Source: Desulfacinum hydrothermale DSM 13146
GTDB taxonomy: Bacteria > Desulfobacterota > Syntrophobacteria > Syntrophobacterales > DSM-9756
Direction of reading: 5' to 3'
Assembly: GCF_900176285.1 (NCBI RefSeq)
Contig: NZ_FWXF01000014.1
Location: 28,849 to 92,848 of the forward strand
DNA: 64,000 nt
Positions 34,804-44,517 of this stretch are shown here, piece by piece. The notes beneath the pieces were generated by a model that saw only the letters and a list, made by a program, of their open reading frames with translations, was not told the origin of the DNA and made no database searches. Both the position numbers and the translations under genes were made by a program. Within the stretch, counting starts at the first letter, position 1. Each line of letters starts with the position of its first letter.

Positions 34804-37359
34804 TCATGACGACTTTCCTATTTCCTTTTCATGGCTATCCGCCGCGGCTGCGAACGGATTGGAAGGGTCCAGGAAGCGACAGGCCAGGAGTCGGTCCAAC
34901 TCTTGAACCCGCTTTCGCTCCGGGTCATGTCGGCGAACCCATCCGGGCAGGACGGAAGAGGCGGCCAAGGCGTGCCAGTGGGTGACAAGCCACCAATCTT
35001 TCACTTCCAGTTGCAGAACCCGTGCAAAAGACGCCAGTTGCAAGACCCGCTCAAGGCGGTCGGGTTCCCTCCCGGCCGCTCGTTCCATTTCCCATCTCAT
35101 GGCCTGCGTCAGGAACCGCTGAACCCGGCCCCATTTGCCACGCAGCCCCCAATCGTCAAGGGATCGGCGGAGGGTTTGCAACCGAGCGGCCATCATGCGG
35201 TACTGGAAGGTCCCATCGCCGGATCGCGCCGCATCGCTGTCGTCCTGGGCGGCCGTGACAAAGGATTCCAACACCTCCAGGGCTTCCTGTTCCAGTACAC
35301 GCCGAATGGAATCTTGCACATCCGCAGGCAGCGGGATCCCCCATTGGCGAAGGGACCATAGTAGGGACTTGTTGGCATGGAAGTAGCGCCGTTGGAACTG
35401 CGTGTAGAAGCTCAGGGAGTCCCGCGCCAAGTGCCGTGCCACCCGAAGGCGCGGTTCTTCCAGGATATCGGTCAAAGACAGGCTCTCTTCTCCCAAGATC
35501 TGATCCACGGCGCGCACGAGCCCGGAGGTCCCTTCTTCCGCTCCCCGCCTCAACGCACTGAGCAGCCGGTCCCAATCCCCCGGGGAACGGAGTGCCGCTG
35601 TGGAGCAACGAAACTCAAGCCCGCCGAAATGGATCAAGGCCAACAGAACCCTTTCCCGCCGTCCGGTCCTGCGATCCGTTACGGTTCCCAGCCCCGCTTG
35701 GCAGGGCACGGGAAGTTCGCACACGCTGAGCTGCTGTTCGGGCTCGTAGGAATAGCTGAGGATGAAAGGACGGCAGTCTTCTTTGAGAGCCATGGCCTCC
35801 ATGGCGATACTGGCCGCCACCTGGCGGGCCGAAACCGCCTGCGGCTTCACGAGCCGCTCATAGACCTGGGCCCCTGTTGCGTATTCCTCCCGATTGCTCT
35901 CGGCCGCTCCCAGTCTCCTCACGAAGTCGGCTTCCAGGTCCCGCCCACCCGTCCAGCGCATGAGCTCCAGGGCCCGGCAGGCATGGGACAGGATGATGCG
36001 GGTCTCAATACCGCTCACATCGTCGAAAAACCAGCCGCAGGAGGTGAACATGAACATGGCCGCTCGCTGCATCTCCAGCAGCTCCAGAAGAAGGCGGCGC
36101 TCGTCGGCATTCAGGTCCCGTCTCTGGTGTCTTCGGATGAAGGAAAGCGCCTCCCCTTCCCGATCCAGGACAACGCGGATGTAGTCGTTTCGAGCGGCCC
36201 AGGGATCCCACACCAGCGGGGCCAGGCTCCTTTCAAAGTGAAGTGCCATCTCATCGCGCAGCCAATTCAAAGCCTCACGGAGCGGCCCCCGCCACTTTTG
36301 ATTCCAGCCCGGGTGCGCCCCCGTACTGCATCCGCAGTCCCGCTGCCAGCGGCCCAGTCCGTGGGCGCAGCTCCAGGCGCTGTCCCCGGCGATGTCCACT
36401 TCCGCCCGGACAGGAAAACGCTTCAGGAAGGCTCCGTAGGGGATCACCTGAATAGCGCTGTCCGCCTCCAACGCCTGGAAGGCCGCCGCCAGCGCCATGT
36501 CTCCGAATTTGAAGTGATGTCCGTAGGATTCACCGTCCGTGGCCGCATGGACCAACCACGGTTCCCCTTCGCGCACCTGGCTTCTTTCAAAGGCCTCCCG
36601 AAGGGCCCCCACCAGCTTGGAACTGTGCTCCAACAACCCCTCGAAAGCGATCCCCCGGGCGATCGTTCCATCGTAAAAGAAGATGGCCAGATCCTTGCCA
36701 TTGGGACAGGCATACCGATACGCCCGGCCGGTGGGGATGGAGCCGTCGGAAACCTCATACCACGGGCCTTCTTGATCCAGGAAACGCCATCGGGCCGCCT
36801 GGTGGGGAGCCAGGATGGTAAACTTCACGCCATTTTCGGCCATGATCCCAAGGCTTTCCGCGTCCACCGCCGTTTCCGGCAGCCACATGCCTTCCGGCGG
36901 GCGACCGAAGCGGTGGCGGAAGTCTTCGATCCCCCACCGGATCTGGGTTTCCTTGTCGCGGCGGTTGGCCAGTGGCAAGATCATATGGTTGTAGGCCTGA
37001 GCCAGGGCGTTTCCCGAACCGTCCCAACGGTCCCTGGTTCGCCGATCGGCTTCCACCAGTCTTTCCACCACCCAGGGCTCATTCGCGGCCAGCCACTGGA
37101 GCAGGGTGGGGCCGAAATTGAAACTCAGGTCCTGATAATTGTTTCGAATGTGAAGAACGCGGTTCTTGTCATCCACCAGGCGGGCGGCCCCGTTGGGGCG
37201 ATAGCATTCCTGGGTGATCCGCTGGTTCCAGTCGTGGTCCGGTTCGGCGCTGGGCTCCCTGCCCACCGCCTCCAGCCAGGGATTTTCCCTGGGAGGCTGG
37301 TAGAAATGCCCGTGCAGGCAGACAAAACGCGTGGTGCTGGATTCATTTTCCTTTCCCAT
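34804..37359 (-). CDS. Glycoside hydrolase family 57-like protein (DUF3536)
   Basis: 851 residues: an N-terminal GH57 (alpha/beta)7 barrel followed by a DUF3536 domain. Barrel motifs are CLHGHFYQPPRENPWLE, the catalytic-nucleophile strand GMWLPETAVDAES and the acid/base region HAATDGESYGHHFKFGD. GH57 enzymes act on alpha-glucans (amylase or branching activity); DUF3536 members are uncharacterised and widespread in anaerobes. Its start overlaps the rsmI stop by 17 bases, so it is the tail of the large RNA-modification operon. Confidence 0.87.
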   Translation of the reverse strand: MGKENESSTTRFVCLHGHFYQPPRENPWLEAVGREPSAEPDHDWNQRITQECYRPNGAARLVDDKNRVLHIRNNYQDLSFNFGPTLLQWLAANEPWVVERLVEADRRTRDRWDGSGNALAQAYNHMILPLANRRDKETQIRWGIEDFRHRFGRPPEGMWLPETAVDAESLGIMAENGVKFTILAPHQAARWRFLDQEGPWYEVSDGSIPTGRAYRYACPNGKDLAIFFYDGTIARGIAFEGLLEHSSKLVGALREAFERSQVREGEPWLVHAATDGESYGHHFKFGDMALAAAFQALEADSAIQVIPYGAFLKRFPVRAEVDIAGDSAWSCAHGLGRWQRDCGCSTGAHPGWNQKWRGPLREALNWLRDEMALHFERSLAPLVWDPWAARNDYIRVVLDREGEALSFIRRHQRRDLNADERRLLLELLEMQRAAMFMFTSCGWFFDDVSGIETRIILSHACRALELMRWTGGRDLEADFVRRLGAAESNREEYATGAQVYERLVKPQAVSARQVAASIAMEAMALKEDCRPFILSYSYEPEQQLSVCELPVPCQAGLGTVTDRRTGRRERVLLALIHFGGLEFRCSTAALRSPGDWDRLLSALRRGAEEGTSGLVRAVDQILGEESLSLTDILEEPRLRVARHLARDSLSFYTQFQRRYFHANKSLLWSLRQWGIPLPADVQDSIRRVLEQEALEVLESFVTAAQDDSDAARSGDGTFQYRMMAARLQTLRRSLDDWGLRGKWGRVQRFLTQAMRWEMERAAGREPDRLERVLQLASFARVLQLEVKDWWLVTHWHALAASSVLPGWVRRHDPERKRVQELDRLLACRFLDPSNPFAAAADSHEKEIGKSS

Positions 37360-38242
37360 GGTGCTCGGACCCCTCCTCCGTCTCAGCCATTGGCTCTTCG
37401 TGAGCCTTCAGGATCTGCAGGGCGGCCTGATACACCTCTTTTCGGCGCACCTGGTATCGCTCGCATACCCGCCCCACGGCGCTCTTCAAACGGAACCCCT
37501 CCGCCAGTAGGAGCTGCTCCAATTCTTCCAGCCAGGCGCCCTCTTCCCGTTCCGAAGCGGGCTCTGGAGCCCCTTCCACCACCAGGCTGATCTCTCCCCG
37601 CACCCCGCATTCGAAGTGGTCCAGGGCCTCCCGGACGGTTCCCCGGAACACCTCTTCGTGGATCTTGGTGAGTTCGCGGGCCACCGCGATCCTTCGATCA
37701 CCCCAATGGTCGAGGATGTCCCGAAGCGTTCTGAGGAGCCGTCCCGGTGCTTCGTAGAGGATGCGGGTCATGGGAAGGTGGGCGTAGGTCTCAAAGAATC
37801 TTTTCCTGCGGCCTCCCTTTGGAGGGGCAAAGCCCAAAAAGGCGAAGGGATGGGTGGGCAGGCCGGAGACCACCAGAGCCGCCAGGGCCGCACTGGGGCC
37901 CGGTACGGCCGCCACCGGAAGGCCCCGCTCCAGCGCCATGGCAATCAATTCCCCACCCGGATCGGACACCGCCGGCGTTCCCGCGTCCGTCACCAGGGCC
38001 AGATCGTCGCCCTCTTCCAGCCGCTGGACCAGTCGCGCCAGTCGTTGGCGGGAGCTGTGCGCGTGGCAACTCTCCAGCGGGGTGTGGATCTCGTGGCGAG
38101 AAAGAAGCTTGCGGGTATGACGTGTGTCCTCGGCCGCGATGGCCGCTACGCGCCGAAGCACGTCCAAGGCCCGAAGACTGATATCTTCCAGATTGCCGAT
38201 GGGTGTGGCCACCACATAGAGCGTTCCTTTTCCCTGCGTCAC
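37343..38242 (-). CDS. rsmI: 16S rRNA (cytidine1402-2'-O)-methyltransferase RsmI
   Basis: A 299-residue tetrapyrrole-methylase-fold enzyme. RsmI markers are TLYVVATPIGNLEDISLRAL, AAEDTRHTRKLLSRHEI, LVTDAGTPAVSDPGGELI and AVPGPSAALAALVVSGLP. It methylates C1402 of 16S rRNA in the decoding centre. The start is a GTG preceded by GGGGGGAGCAGTTC. The gene lies 21 bases after yraN and overlaps the GH57 gene. Confidence 0.94.
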   Translation of the reverse strand: MTQGKGTLYVVATPIGNLEDISLRALDVLRRVAAIAAEDTRHTRKLLSRHEIHTPLESCHAHSSRQRLARLVQRLEEGDDLALVTDAGTPAVSDPGGELIAMALERGLPVAAVPGPSAALAALVVSGLPTHPFAFLGFAPPKGGRRKRFFETYAHLPMTRILYEAPGRLLRTLRDILDHWGDRRIAVARELTKIHEEVFRGTVREALDHFECGVRGEISLVVEGAPEPASEREEGAWLEELEQLLLAEGFRLKSAVGRVCERYQVRRKEVYQAALQILKAHEEPMAETEEGSEHHGKGK

Positions 38243-38263
38243 GAACTGCTCCCCCCTTCCGTT

Positions 38264-38641
38264 TCACGGGTCACCGGCGGCGTCGAAGGCGTTGGGAATC
38301 CAGGACACCTCCGCCTGGCCTCGCCTCCAATGCACGACCACCACATCGAAGCGAGCCGACACGGCGCCAAGGTTTCTGGACTTGAGATACCAGAAAGCCA
38401 GCTGAACGAGCTTTCGGCGCTTTTGCACGGAGACCGATTCCTTGGCCGATCCCCACCGACGGCTCCTGTGGGACCGAACCTCCACAAAGACATAACGGTC
38501 CCCGTCCCGGGCCACCAGATCCAGTTCTCCCAGGGCACAGCGAACGTTCTTTTCCACGATCTTCAGGCCTTGACGACGAAGGTAGGCCTCCGCCACCGCC
38601 TCGCCTTCCCGTCCCGTTTTCCTTCGCTCGTCCAGTGTCAT
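38264..38641 (-). CDS. yraN: YraN/UPF0102 family nuclease-like protein
   Basis: 125 residues. GREGEAVAEAYLRRQGL, ALGELDLVARDGDRYVFVEVRSH and VQKRRKLVQLAFWYL form the restriction-endonuclease-like core of the UPF0102 family, with the E-D-EVR metal-binding residues present. The family is thought to act in DNA processing, but its role is not settled. The ATG at 38641 begins the conserved region. The frame upstream of it runs into dispersed-element sequence and is not coding. Confidence 0.85.
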   Translation of the reverse strand: MTLDERRKTGREGEAVAEAYLRRQGLKIVEKNVRCALGELDLVARDGDRYVFVEVRSHRSRRWGSAKESVSVQKRRKLVQLAFWYLKSRNLGAVSARFDVVVVHWRRGQAEVSWIPNAFDAAGDP

Positions 38642-38779
38642 GCCCGCCTGCCTTGTGTATCGGGCTTTCCCATCCTTGCCCGCAGCCTTCTCATGAAATT
38701 CTATCACAGACAGGAAAGGGCTTTGGGCTGTTTTGTGTGGAAGGGACAAAGCAGGCAAGGTCTGATCTACCTGTTCCGT

Positions 38780-38945
38780 GGCGTCGGAGGCGGTACGACT
38801 ATGGGCTTTACCCTTTTGGGGGCGGGTTCGGAACCCGCCCCCAACTCCCGAAAGGCCAGACCGGTGGTGCGGGCGCACCCGCTAGCCCAACCTTCCGTCC
38901 ACACAAAATGTAAGAAACCCGGGCGTTCTCAGTCACCCTCGGAGG
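38780..38945 (-). mobile_element. Miniature dispersed element, copy G (left boundary unclear)
   Basis: The palindrome at 38816-38844 has arms TTGGGGGCGGG and CCCGCCCCCAA, a third variant of the covarying pair. The right part AAAGGCCAGACCGGTGGTGC leads to CGTTCTCAGTCACCCTC, the inverse of the standard left end. The left portion is poorly conserved. Confidence 0.6.
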
Positions 38946-39281
38946 CCGGCGTCCTGACGTCACCGCCTTTTTTATCCTGCTTACGCAAAAACCGCCGGTA
39001 ATAGGTCACCCACAGGCCATTTCCAGTCAAGGTCAGCCGCACCACCGGCACTTTGCAATGCTTTAAGGATCTAGCTCACATTCCGGTCTTCCGGCACCCC
39101 TGGAGCGCAATGCGAAAGGCGCTTGGGCATGCCCAGAACCGCTTTCCCAGCAAGCCGCCAAGGACCCAAAGAAAGCGCGTTCCGATCAGGCGGCTGGACG
39201 ACCCCACATGACGGAAGCCATGAGGATAAGGTGTGACAGAACCTGGGCCAGCGGGTCTTGGAAGAATCGACTCGCAAAAGT
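38946..39281. other. Intergenic region between rnhB and element copy G
   Basis: About 336 bases. On the minus strand a short frame without a good ribosome site reads VVRLTLTGNGLWVTYYRRFL before ending near 38934. It could be a remnant or a microprotein, but I cannot support it. Nothing else was recognised. Confidence 0.35.
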
Positions 39282-39953
39282 TCATTTGGGGGAGGAATCG
39301 AGCGACAACGCAGAGCCGTTGCAATGTTCACGCACGCCCTTGAACGAAAGGCGATGCACCGGGCTTGGCCCATGGCGGCGCAGCGCCTCCCGGTGGGCCC
39401 GGGTGGGATAACCCTTGTGTTTTTTGAACCCGTACTGGGGATACAGCTCGTCCAGTTTATCCATGAGGCGGTCCCGGTACACCTTGGCCACAATGGAGGC
39501 GGCCCCGATGCTCAGGCTCTTGGCATCTCCCTGGCGGATGCCTTGGTGGGGAATCTTCAGGGGAAGCGTGTAGGGGCCGTCCACCAGAACGAAATCGGGC
39601 GGGGGATCCAGGGCACTCAAGGCCCGGACCATGGCCTGGAAGGAGGCCTGCAGGATATTGATCCGGTCGATCTCTTCCGGGTCAGCCAGCCCGATCCCAA
39701 CGCTCAGCGCCTCACCATAAATGCTTTCCACCAGGGCTTGCCGCCGTGGGGCGCTCAGCTTCTTGGAATCGGTCACACCGGGCAGGTTCGGCCTTTCCGG
39801 AAGGATCACGGCAGCGGCCACCACAGGCCCCGCCAAAGGCCCGCGGCCCACCTCATCCACGCCGGCCACATGAAAAAAGCCCCGCCGGCGGGCTCGGCGC
39901 TCCAGATGGAGGCCGTCCCTCGGCGGGGCTTCAAACAATGTGCGTTGCTGCAC
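39282..39953 (-). CDS. rnhB: Ribonuclease HII
   Basis: A 223-residue RNase HII. The catalytic motifs are AGVDEVGRGPLAGPVVAAAV (DEVGRG), the middle Asp in DFVLVDGPYTL and the C-terminal block SIGAASIVAKVYRDRLM. The final GFKKHKGYPTRAHREALRRHG helix is typical. It cleaves RNA in RNA-DNA hybrids and removes misincorporated ribonucleotides. The GTG start overlaps the rplS stop (TAGTG), so translation is coupled. Confidence 0.95.
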   Translation of the reverse strand: MQQRTLFEAPPRDGLHLERRARRRGFFHVAGVDEVGRGPLAGPVVAAAVILPERPNLPGVTDSKKLSAPRRQALVESIYGEALSVGIGLADPEEIDRINILQASFQAMVRALSALDPPPDFVLVDGPYTLPLKIPHQGIRQGDAKSLSIGAASIVAKVYRDRLMDKLDELYPQYGFKKHKGYPTRAHREALRRHGPSPVHRLSFKGVREHCNGSALSLDSSPK

Positions 39954-40300
39954 TAACGGCGCTCCTTGATACGAGCGGCCTTGCCCACGCGGTCCCGCAG
40001 ATAGTAGAGGCGGCTGCGGCGCACGCGACCGCGTCGAACCACTTCCACTCGGTCGATCTGCGGGGAGTGGAAGGGGAAGATCCGTTCCACGCCCACCCCG
40101 TAGGACATCTTGCGAACCGTGAAGGTGGCACCAATCCCTCCGCGGTTGCAGCGGATCACCACGCCCTCGAAGATCTGGATCCGTTCCTTTTCGCCTTCCC
40201 GGATCTTCACATGCACCTTCACCGTATCTCCAGGGCGAAAGGCGGGAATGTCCACCCGCATGAAGTCTCGTTCAATGTTTTGAATCGCGTTGAAGCCCAT
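39953..40300 (-). CDS. rplS: 50S ribosomal protein L19
   Basis: 115 residues, the standard length. [34 protein letters not shown] and [20 protein letters not shown] are unmistakable for L19. The ATG at 40300 has GGAGG six bases upstream. An ATG six bases earlier is too close to that site. It is part of the trmD-rplS-rnhB segment. Confidence 0.97.
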   Translation of the reverse strand: MGFNAIQNIERDFMRVDIPAFRPGDTVKVHVKIREGEKERIQIFEGVVIRCNRGGIGATFTVRKMSYGVGVERIFPFHSPQIDRVEVVRRGRVRRSRLYYLRDRVGKAARIKERR

Positions 40301-40434
40301 CTTCATCCTCCAAAATGTCAAGCCTGTCTCTCAAGAAACGGGGAGTCGTCTTCGCTCCACAAACGTGCTGGGGTCGCATGAGCGCCTTTCTTTACCGCAC
40401 AAGCCCCCTTCCCGTAAAGCCCGAAATGACGCTT

Positions 40435-41028
40435 TCAGCCATGGATGCACGCCCCTTGCCCAAAAAAACGATCCACCAGGATGGAGGCCGCACTGCGCAC
40501 CGACAGGTGATTGTATTGAGAGCGGCCTTCTATGGGCGGCAGAAACCCGGCGCAAAGGTCCAACACGGACGGGGCCAGCCCCCAGCCCGTTCCCAGCAGC
40601 AACATCCCCGGAACCTCTTCCTTTTCCAGAATCCCACGGGCCTGGGCCGGTTCCGTCACCCGGCTGTGCCGCCTGGCCGATGTGGCCCAGAGGATGGGAT
40701 CTTTCCCGGTCTCTTGGCGGATCTCCGCGCAGGCCGCTTCCACGGATGGCGCCAATCGCAGCCGCCTCAACGCCTTTTCCCGGTCCGGATGCAGCTCCTT
40801 GCCCACATTGTGAAACCAGTGGTGGGTAAGGCGCTTCACCAACTCCTGCTGATCCTTGAGCGGTGTGACCACATAACAGGCGGGCAGATCGTAGGTGCAG
40901 GCCAGGCGTGCCAGGTCGTGCAGATCCAGGTTGGTGACAGCTGATGCCACCTCCTCTCCACGACGGTTGAGGACCGGATAATGGATCAAAGCCAAGTAGA
41001 GCAAGGGGCTACGCCTTTTGGGGCTCAT
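40435..41028 (-). CDS. SPOUT-fold RNA methyltransferase (COG4752)
   Basis: 197 residues. The beginning [20 protein letters not shown] and [20 protein letters not shown], together with the knot-like [17 protein letters not shown], place it in the small SPOUT methyltransferase family that often sits next to trmD in Desulfobacterota. The RNA target is unknown. The start overlaps the trmD stop by four bases (ATGA). About 130 bases without a gene separate it from rplS. Confidence 0.82.
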   Translation of the reverse strand: MSPKRRSPLLYLALIHYPVLNRRGEEVASAVTNLDLHDLARLACTYDLPACYVVTPLKDQQELVKRLTHHWFHNVGKELHPDREKALRRLRLAPSVEAACAEIRQETGKDPILWATSARRHSRVTEPAQARGILEKEEVPGMLLLGTGWGLAPSVLDLCAGFLPPIEGRSQYNHLSVRSAASILVDRFFGQGACIHG

Positions 41029-41759
41029 GGTCTCTCGCGATCGTACTCATCCAGGAGTCTGCGGTCTTCCGCGCTCAGCTCCAGGCGTTGGAAAAGATCC
41101 GGGCGCCTGTCTCGGGTTCGAGCCAGGGCCTGCATGCGCCGCCACCGGCGGATCCGCTCATGATCTCCCGAAAGCAACACCTCCGGGACCGCATGGCCGC
41201 GAAATTCGCGAGGTCGCGTATACTGCGGGTACTCCAGAAGGGGCTCGGCGAAAGACTCCGCCTCCGGGGACGCCTCGTTTCCCAACACCCCGGGAAGGAG
41301 CCGTGCCACCGCATCCACGATGACCAGGGCCGCCAATTCCCCACCGGTGAGAATGAAGTCCCCGATGGACACTTCTTCGTCCACAAAATGTTCGGCCACC
41401 CGTTGATCCACCCCCTCATACCGACCGCATACCAGCACCAGCCGCTCCATGGCTCGGAATCGGCGCGCCATCTCCTGGCTGAAAGACCGCCCTTGCGGAG
41501 ACAGGAGCACCACGTGGGCGTCGGGCCCCAGCGGCTTCACGTCCTCCAGGGCCGCCACAATGGGTTCCGGCTTCATCACCATGCCCTCCCCGCCGCCGAA
41601 CGGCCGGTCATCGGTCATCTGGTGCTTGTCCAGGGCATAGTCCCGGATATTGTGCACCCGGACCGTGAGCAGGCCACGTTGGCACGCTTTGCCAAGGATG
41701 CTCTCGCGCAAAGGGCTTTCGAAGATTCCGGGGAAAATGGTCAAAATGTCAAAGATCAT
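41025..41759 (-). CDS. trmD: tRNA (guanine-N1)-methyltransferase TrmD
   Basis: 244 residues with the full TrmD signature: [50 protein letters not shown] and [20 protein letters not shown]. It makes m1G37 in tRNA to prevent frameshifting. The gene overlaps rimM by 11 bases and the SPOUT methyltransferase gene by four. Confidence 0.97.
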   Translation of the reverse strand: MIFDILTIFPGIFESPLRESILGKACQRGLLTVRVHNIRDYALDKHQMTDDRPFGGGEGMVMKPEPIVAALEDVKPLGPDAHVVLLSPQGRSFSQEMARRFRAMERLVLVCGRYEGVDQRVAEHFVDEEVSIGDFILTGGELAALVIVDAVARLLPGVLGNEASPEAESFAEPLLEYPQYTRPREFRGHAVPEVLLSGDHERIRRWRRMQALARTRDRRPDLFQRLELSAEDRRLLDEYDRERP

Positions 41760-42276
41760 CCGTCAAACCCGCCGGGGGCTGCACCACCACTCGGTTTTCT
41801 TCCGGTCTCACGGCCCGGACGATCTCCTCCACGGCCGGAAGCAGCAGCTCGCCTCCCCGCTCGTCTTCCACCACGTAGATGTCGTGGGCCGGACTTTCCA
41901 GGATCTCCTTCAAGATTCCCAGGAAGTGCCCGGACACGGTCTCCACCCTTAGGCCCACCAGCTGGTAGTGGTAGTACTCCCCTTCTTCCAGCTCCGGCAG
42001 TTCCTCTTCGGGAACCCCCACCTCCAGTCCCACCAGGGCCCGGGCGGCCTGCATGTGGCCCACTTCCCGGAATCGCACGCGCCACTGGCGCCCATGGGGC
42101 CGGATGTCCTCGATGGTCAAGGCCTTGGGAATCCGCATGGAGGGCAGACACACAAAAAGACGCTCGTCGGCTTGGCGTTCTCCGAGCGTCTCTCCGTAGG
42201 CAACGATGAGAACGGCACCGTCGGTCCCGTGAGTCCGGCTGATCCTTCCCACAGGAACCCACTTGGATGGCTGCAT
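41749..42276 (-). CDS. rimM: 16S rRNA-processing protein RimM
   Basis: 175 residues. The N-terminal half [20 protein letters not shown] is the RimM barrel domain and the C-terminal half ([14 protein letters not shown], then the PRC-barrel [19 protein letters not shown]) completes it. It assists maturation of the 30S head around S19. It starts four bases after the khpA stop. Confidence 0.95.
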   Translation of the reverse strand: MQPSKWVPVGRISRTHGTDGAVLIVAYGETLGERQADERLFVCLPSMRIPKALTIEDIRPHGRQWRVRFREVGHMQAARALVGLEVGVPEEELPELEEGEYYHYQLVGLRVETVSGHFLGILKEILESPAHDIYVVEDERGGELLLPAVEEIVRAVRPEENRVVVQPPAGLTDDL

Positions 42277-42280
42277 CGTC

Positions 42281-42514
42281 CTATTCGATGATCTCCAGGA
42301 CAGCCCGTTTTCTGATCTTGGTGGATGCGGCGCTGAGGATCGTTCTCATAGCGCGGGCGGTACGTCCCTGCTTGCCGATGACCTTGCCCAGGTCCTCTTT
42401 GGCCACCCGCAGCTCAATCACAGAGGTTTGCTCCCCTTCGATTTCCGAAACCCGCACCTGTTCCGGCTTGTCCACCAAAGCCCGCGCCATGTATTCAATG
42501 AGTTCCTTCAGCAT
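42281..42514 (-). CDS. khpA: KH-domain RNA-binding protein KhpA
   Basis: 77 residues, the usual size. [19 protein letters not shown] and the KH loop [19 protein letters not shown] are diagnostic. It binds RNA, typically as a heterodimer with KhpB. The ATG at 42514 is preceded by GGTGGAGGGGAGC. Confidence 0.94.
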   Translation of the reverse strand: MLKELIEYMARALVDKPEQVRVSEIEGEQTSVIELRVAKEDLGKVIGKQGRTARAMRTILSAASTKIRKRAVLEIIE

Positions 42515-42557
42515 GCTCCCCTCCACCTTGTGTGCACTGTGCCCGCCCAGATTCTGG

Positions 42558-42818
42558 TCAGGACGCCTTGGGAACGGCCTTGTCAGCGTGCTTGCGGATC
42601 AGGCTCTGAACGGTCTCCGTGGGCTGCGCACCTTGTTGGAGCCAATAGTTCAGGCGCTCGACCTTGAAGGTGACCGTCGCAGGATCCGTCAGGGGATTGT
42701 AGGTTCCAATGCGTTCGATGAACCGACCGTCGCGGGGAGCTTCCGAATGGGCCACCACGATGGAGTAGAAAGGTCGCTTCTTGCTTCCACGACGTGCCAA
42801 ACGAATACGAACCGGCAT
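42558..42818 (-). CDS. rpsP: 30S ribosomal protein S16
   Basis: 86 residues beginning [20 protein letters not shown], the conserved S16 start, and containing [37 protein letters not shown] precedes the ATG. It follows ffh in the classical ffh-rpsP-rimM-trmD-rplS order. Confidence 0.97.
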   Translation of the reverse strand: MPVRIRLARRGSKKRPFYSIVVAHSEAPRDGRFIERIGTYNPLTDPATVTFKVERLNYWLQQGAQPTETVQSLIRKHADKAVPKAS

Positions 42819-42906
42819 GATCTTCGTCTACCTCCTTCAATGACTTTACACCAGACTGCACACACCCTCAAAACAAATTTGCAGCCTATACACCACGCTG
42901 TCAAAA

Positions 42907-44265
42907 TTAAAAAGGGAAAAACGCCTTCACCCGTTTTTTCTTCTTTTTCTTGCCCTTCTTGGTGGCCTTGCCGCCCCCCATCATCTGTCGCATCATCCGG
43001 CGGGCATCGTTGTAGCTGCGCAAGAGCTGGTTCACTTCCTGGACCGTGGTGCCGCTTCCCCGGGCGATCCGCCTTTTGCGGCTGGCATTGATGATCCCAG
43101 CGTTTTGCCGCTCCTGCCTGGTCATGGAGTTGATGATGGCTTCGGTTCGCACCAGCGCCTTCTCATCCACCTCCATCTTCTTCAGCTCCTTCATGATGCC
43201 CATACCCGGAAGCATCTTGAGGATCGATTCCAGGGATCCCAGCTTTTTCACCTGCCGCAACTGGTCCCGGAAATCTTCCAGCGTGAAGCTATCCTCTTTG
43301 AACTTGCGCGCCATCTCCTCGGCTTCCCGCTCATCGAAAGCATCCTGCGCCTTTTCGATGATGGTCAGCACATCGCCCATGCCGAGGATGCGCGAACTCA
43401 TCCGGTCCGGGTGAAAGACCTCCAGGGCGTCCAGCTTTTCCCCCACGCCCACAAACTTGATGGGGCAACCGGTCACCGCCTTGATGGACAGGGCGGCGCC
43501 TCCCCGGGCGTCACCGTCCAGCTTGGTGAGCACCACACCCGTAATGTGGAGGGCTTCATGGAAGGACGAGGCCACCCTCACCGCATCCTGACCCGTCATG
43601 GCATCGGCCACCAGCAGCATTTCCTGGGGCTTCACTACGGCCTCGATGCGCTTGAGCTCGTCCATCAGCTCCTGGTCGATGTGCAAACGACCGGCGGTAT
43701 CCACAATGAGCGTATCGCACTGATGCTGCCGGGCAAAGGAGACCGCATCCCGCACAATGTGCTCGGGCTTTTGATCGGAGGACGATGGATAGACCGGCAT
43801 CTTCAGCTGGCCGGCCAGCGTGGTCAGCTGGTCGATGGCGGCGGGCCGGTACACGTCGGCGGGCACCAGGCAGGGCCGGCGTTTGTTCTTGCTCAGATGG
43901 AACGCCAGTTTGCCGGCGGTGGTGGTCTTGCCGGATCCTTGGAGCCCCACCAGGACAATCACCTGCGGGGGCGGGCCCGTGAGATCGAGGGGGACGGCCG
44001 TCCCACCCATCAGGTCGGTCAGGGCCTCATTGACGATCTTGATCACCTGCTGGCCAGGCGTGAGGCTTCCCATCACCTCCTGGCCCACGGCTCTTTGGGC
44101 GATGGTCTTTACAAAATCCTTGGCCACCTTGTAGTGGACATCGGCCTCCAGCAGCGCCAGGCGCACTTCCCGCAGGGCCTCCTGGATGTTTTCTTCCGTC
44201 AGTTTGCCGTGGCCCTTCAGGTGGCGAAAGACTTTCTGGAATTTGGTGGTCAGATTGTCGAACAT
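42907..44265 (-). CDS. ffh: Signal recognition particle protein Ffh
   Basis: 452 residues: an N-terminal four-helix domain (LTTKFQKVFRHLKGHGKL), the GTPase G domain with GLQGSGKTTTAGKLA, DTAGRLHID and TKLDGDARGGAAL, and the methionine-rich M domain (MLPGMGIMKELKKMEVD). It ends in a lysine-rich tail (KATKKGKKKKKKRVK). It recognises signal sequences and delivers ribosomes to FtsY. It is the first gene of the operon; ACGGGGGATC precedes the ATG and a sigma-70 promoter lies upstream. Confidence 0.97.
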   Translation of the reverse strand: MFDNLTTKFQKVFRHLKGHGKLTEENIQEALREVRLALLEADVHYKVAKDFVKTIAQRAVGQEVMGSLTPGQQVIKIVNEALTDLMGGTAVPLDLTGPPPQVIVLVGLQGSGKTTTAGKLAFHLSKNKRRPCLVPADVYRPAAIDQLTTLAGQLKMPVYPSSSDQKPEHIVRDAVSFARQHQCDTLIVDTAGRLHIDQELMDELKRIEAVVKPQEMLLVADAMTGQDAVRVASSFHEALHITGVVLTKLDGDARGGAALSIKAVTGCPIKFVGVGEKLDALEVFHPDRMSSRILGMGDVLTIIEKAQDAFDEREAEEMARKFKEDSFTLEDFRDQLRQVKKLGSLESILKMLPGMGIMKELKKMEVDEKALVRTEAIINSMTRQERQNAGIINASRKRRIARGSGTTVQEVNQLLRSYNDARRMMRQMMGGGKATKKGKKKKKKRVKAFFPF

Positions 44266-44330
44266 GATCCCCCGTCCGTTTCGTCTCCCTTGCGCGCCGA
44301 GCACCGGGCGCTTTTTTTGCGCAACAAGGC

Positions 44331-44359
44331 ATGCTATAGTTTTATCAAGTAGCTGTCAA
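44331..44359 (-). promoter_or_regulatory. Sigma-70 promoter for the ffh operon
   Basis: On the minus strand TTGACA (44354-44359) and TAGCAT (44331-44336) are 17 bases apart, 65 bases before the ffh start. An alternative -10, TATAGC, begins two bases earlier. The downstream genes overlap or are closely spaced, so this promoter may drive the whole set through the GH57 gene. Confidence 0.5.
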
Positions 44360-44517
44360 GAAACGCGCATTGTGGGTGCGGCAGCGGCGGTTCTCGGTTC
44401 CACGATCTTTGCAGTGCCCATCCCCATGCCTTTTCCCCCGATGAAACTCCCGGTCACAGATGCAACAGGGCCCGTGGCATGCGCGCATGCCATCGCACCG
44501 GAAGGAGGAGGTCGGTC

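Noticed and set aside
35377..37590. Long open frame antisense to the GH57 gene and rsmI
   Set aside because: It spans two well-defined genes on the other strand and shows no domain character.
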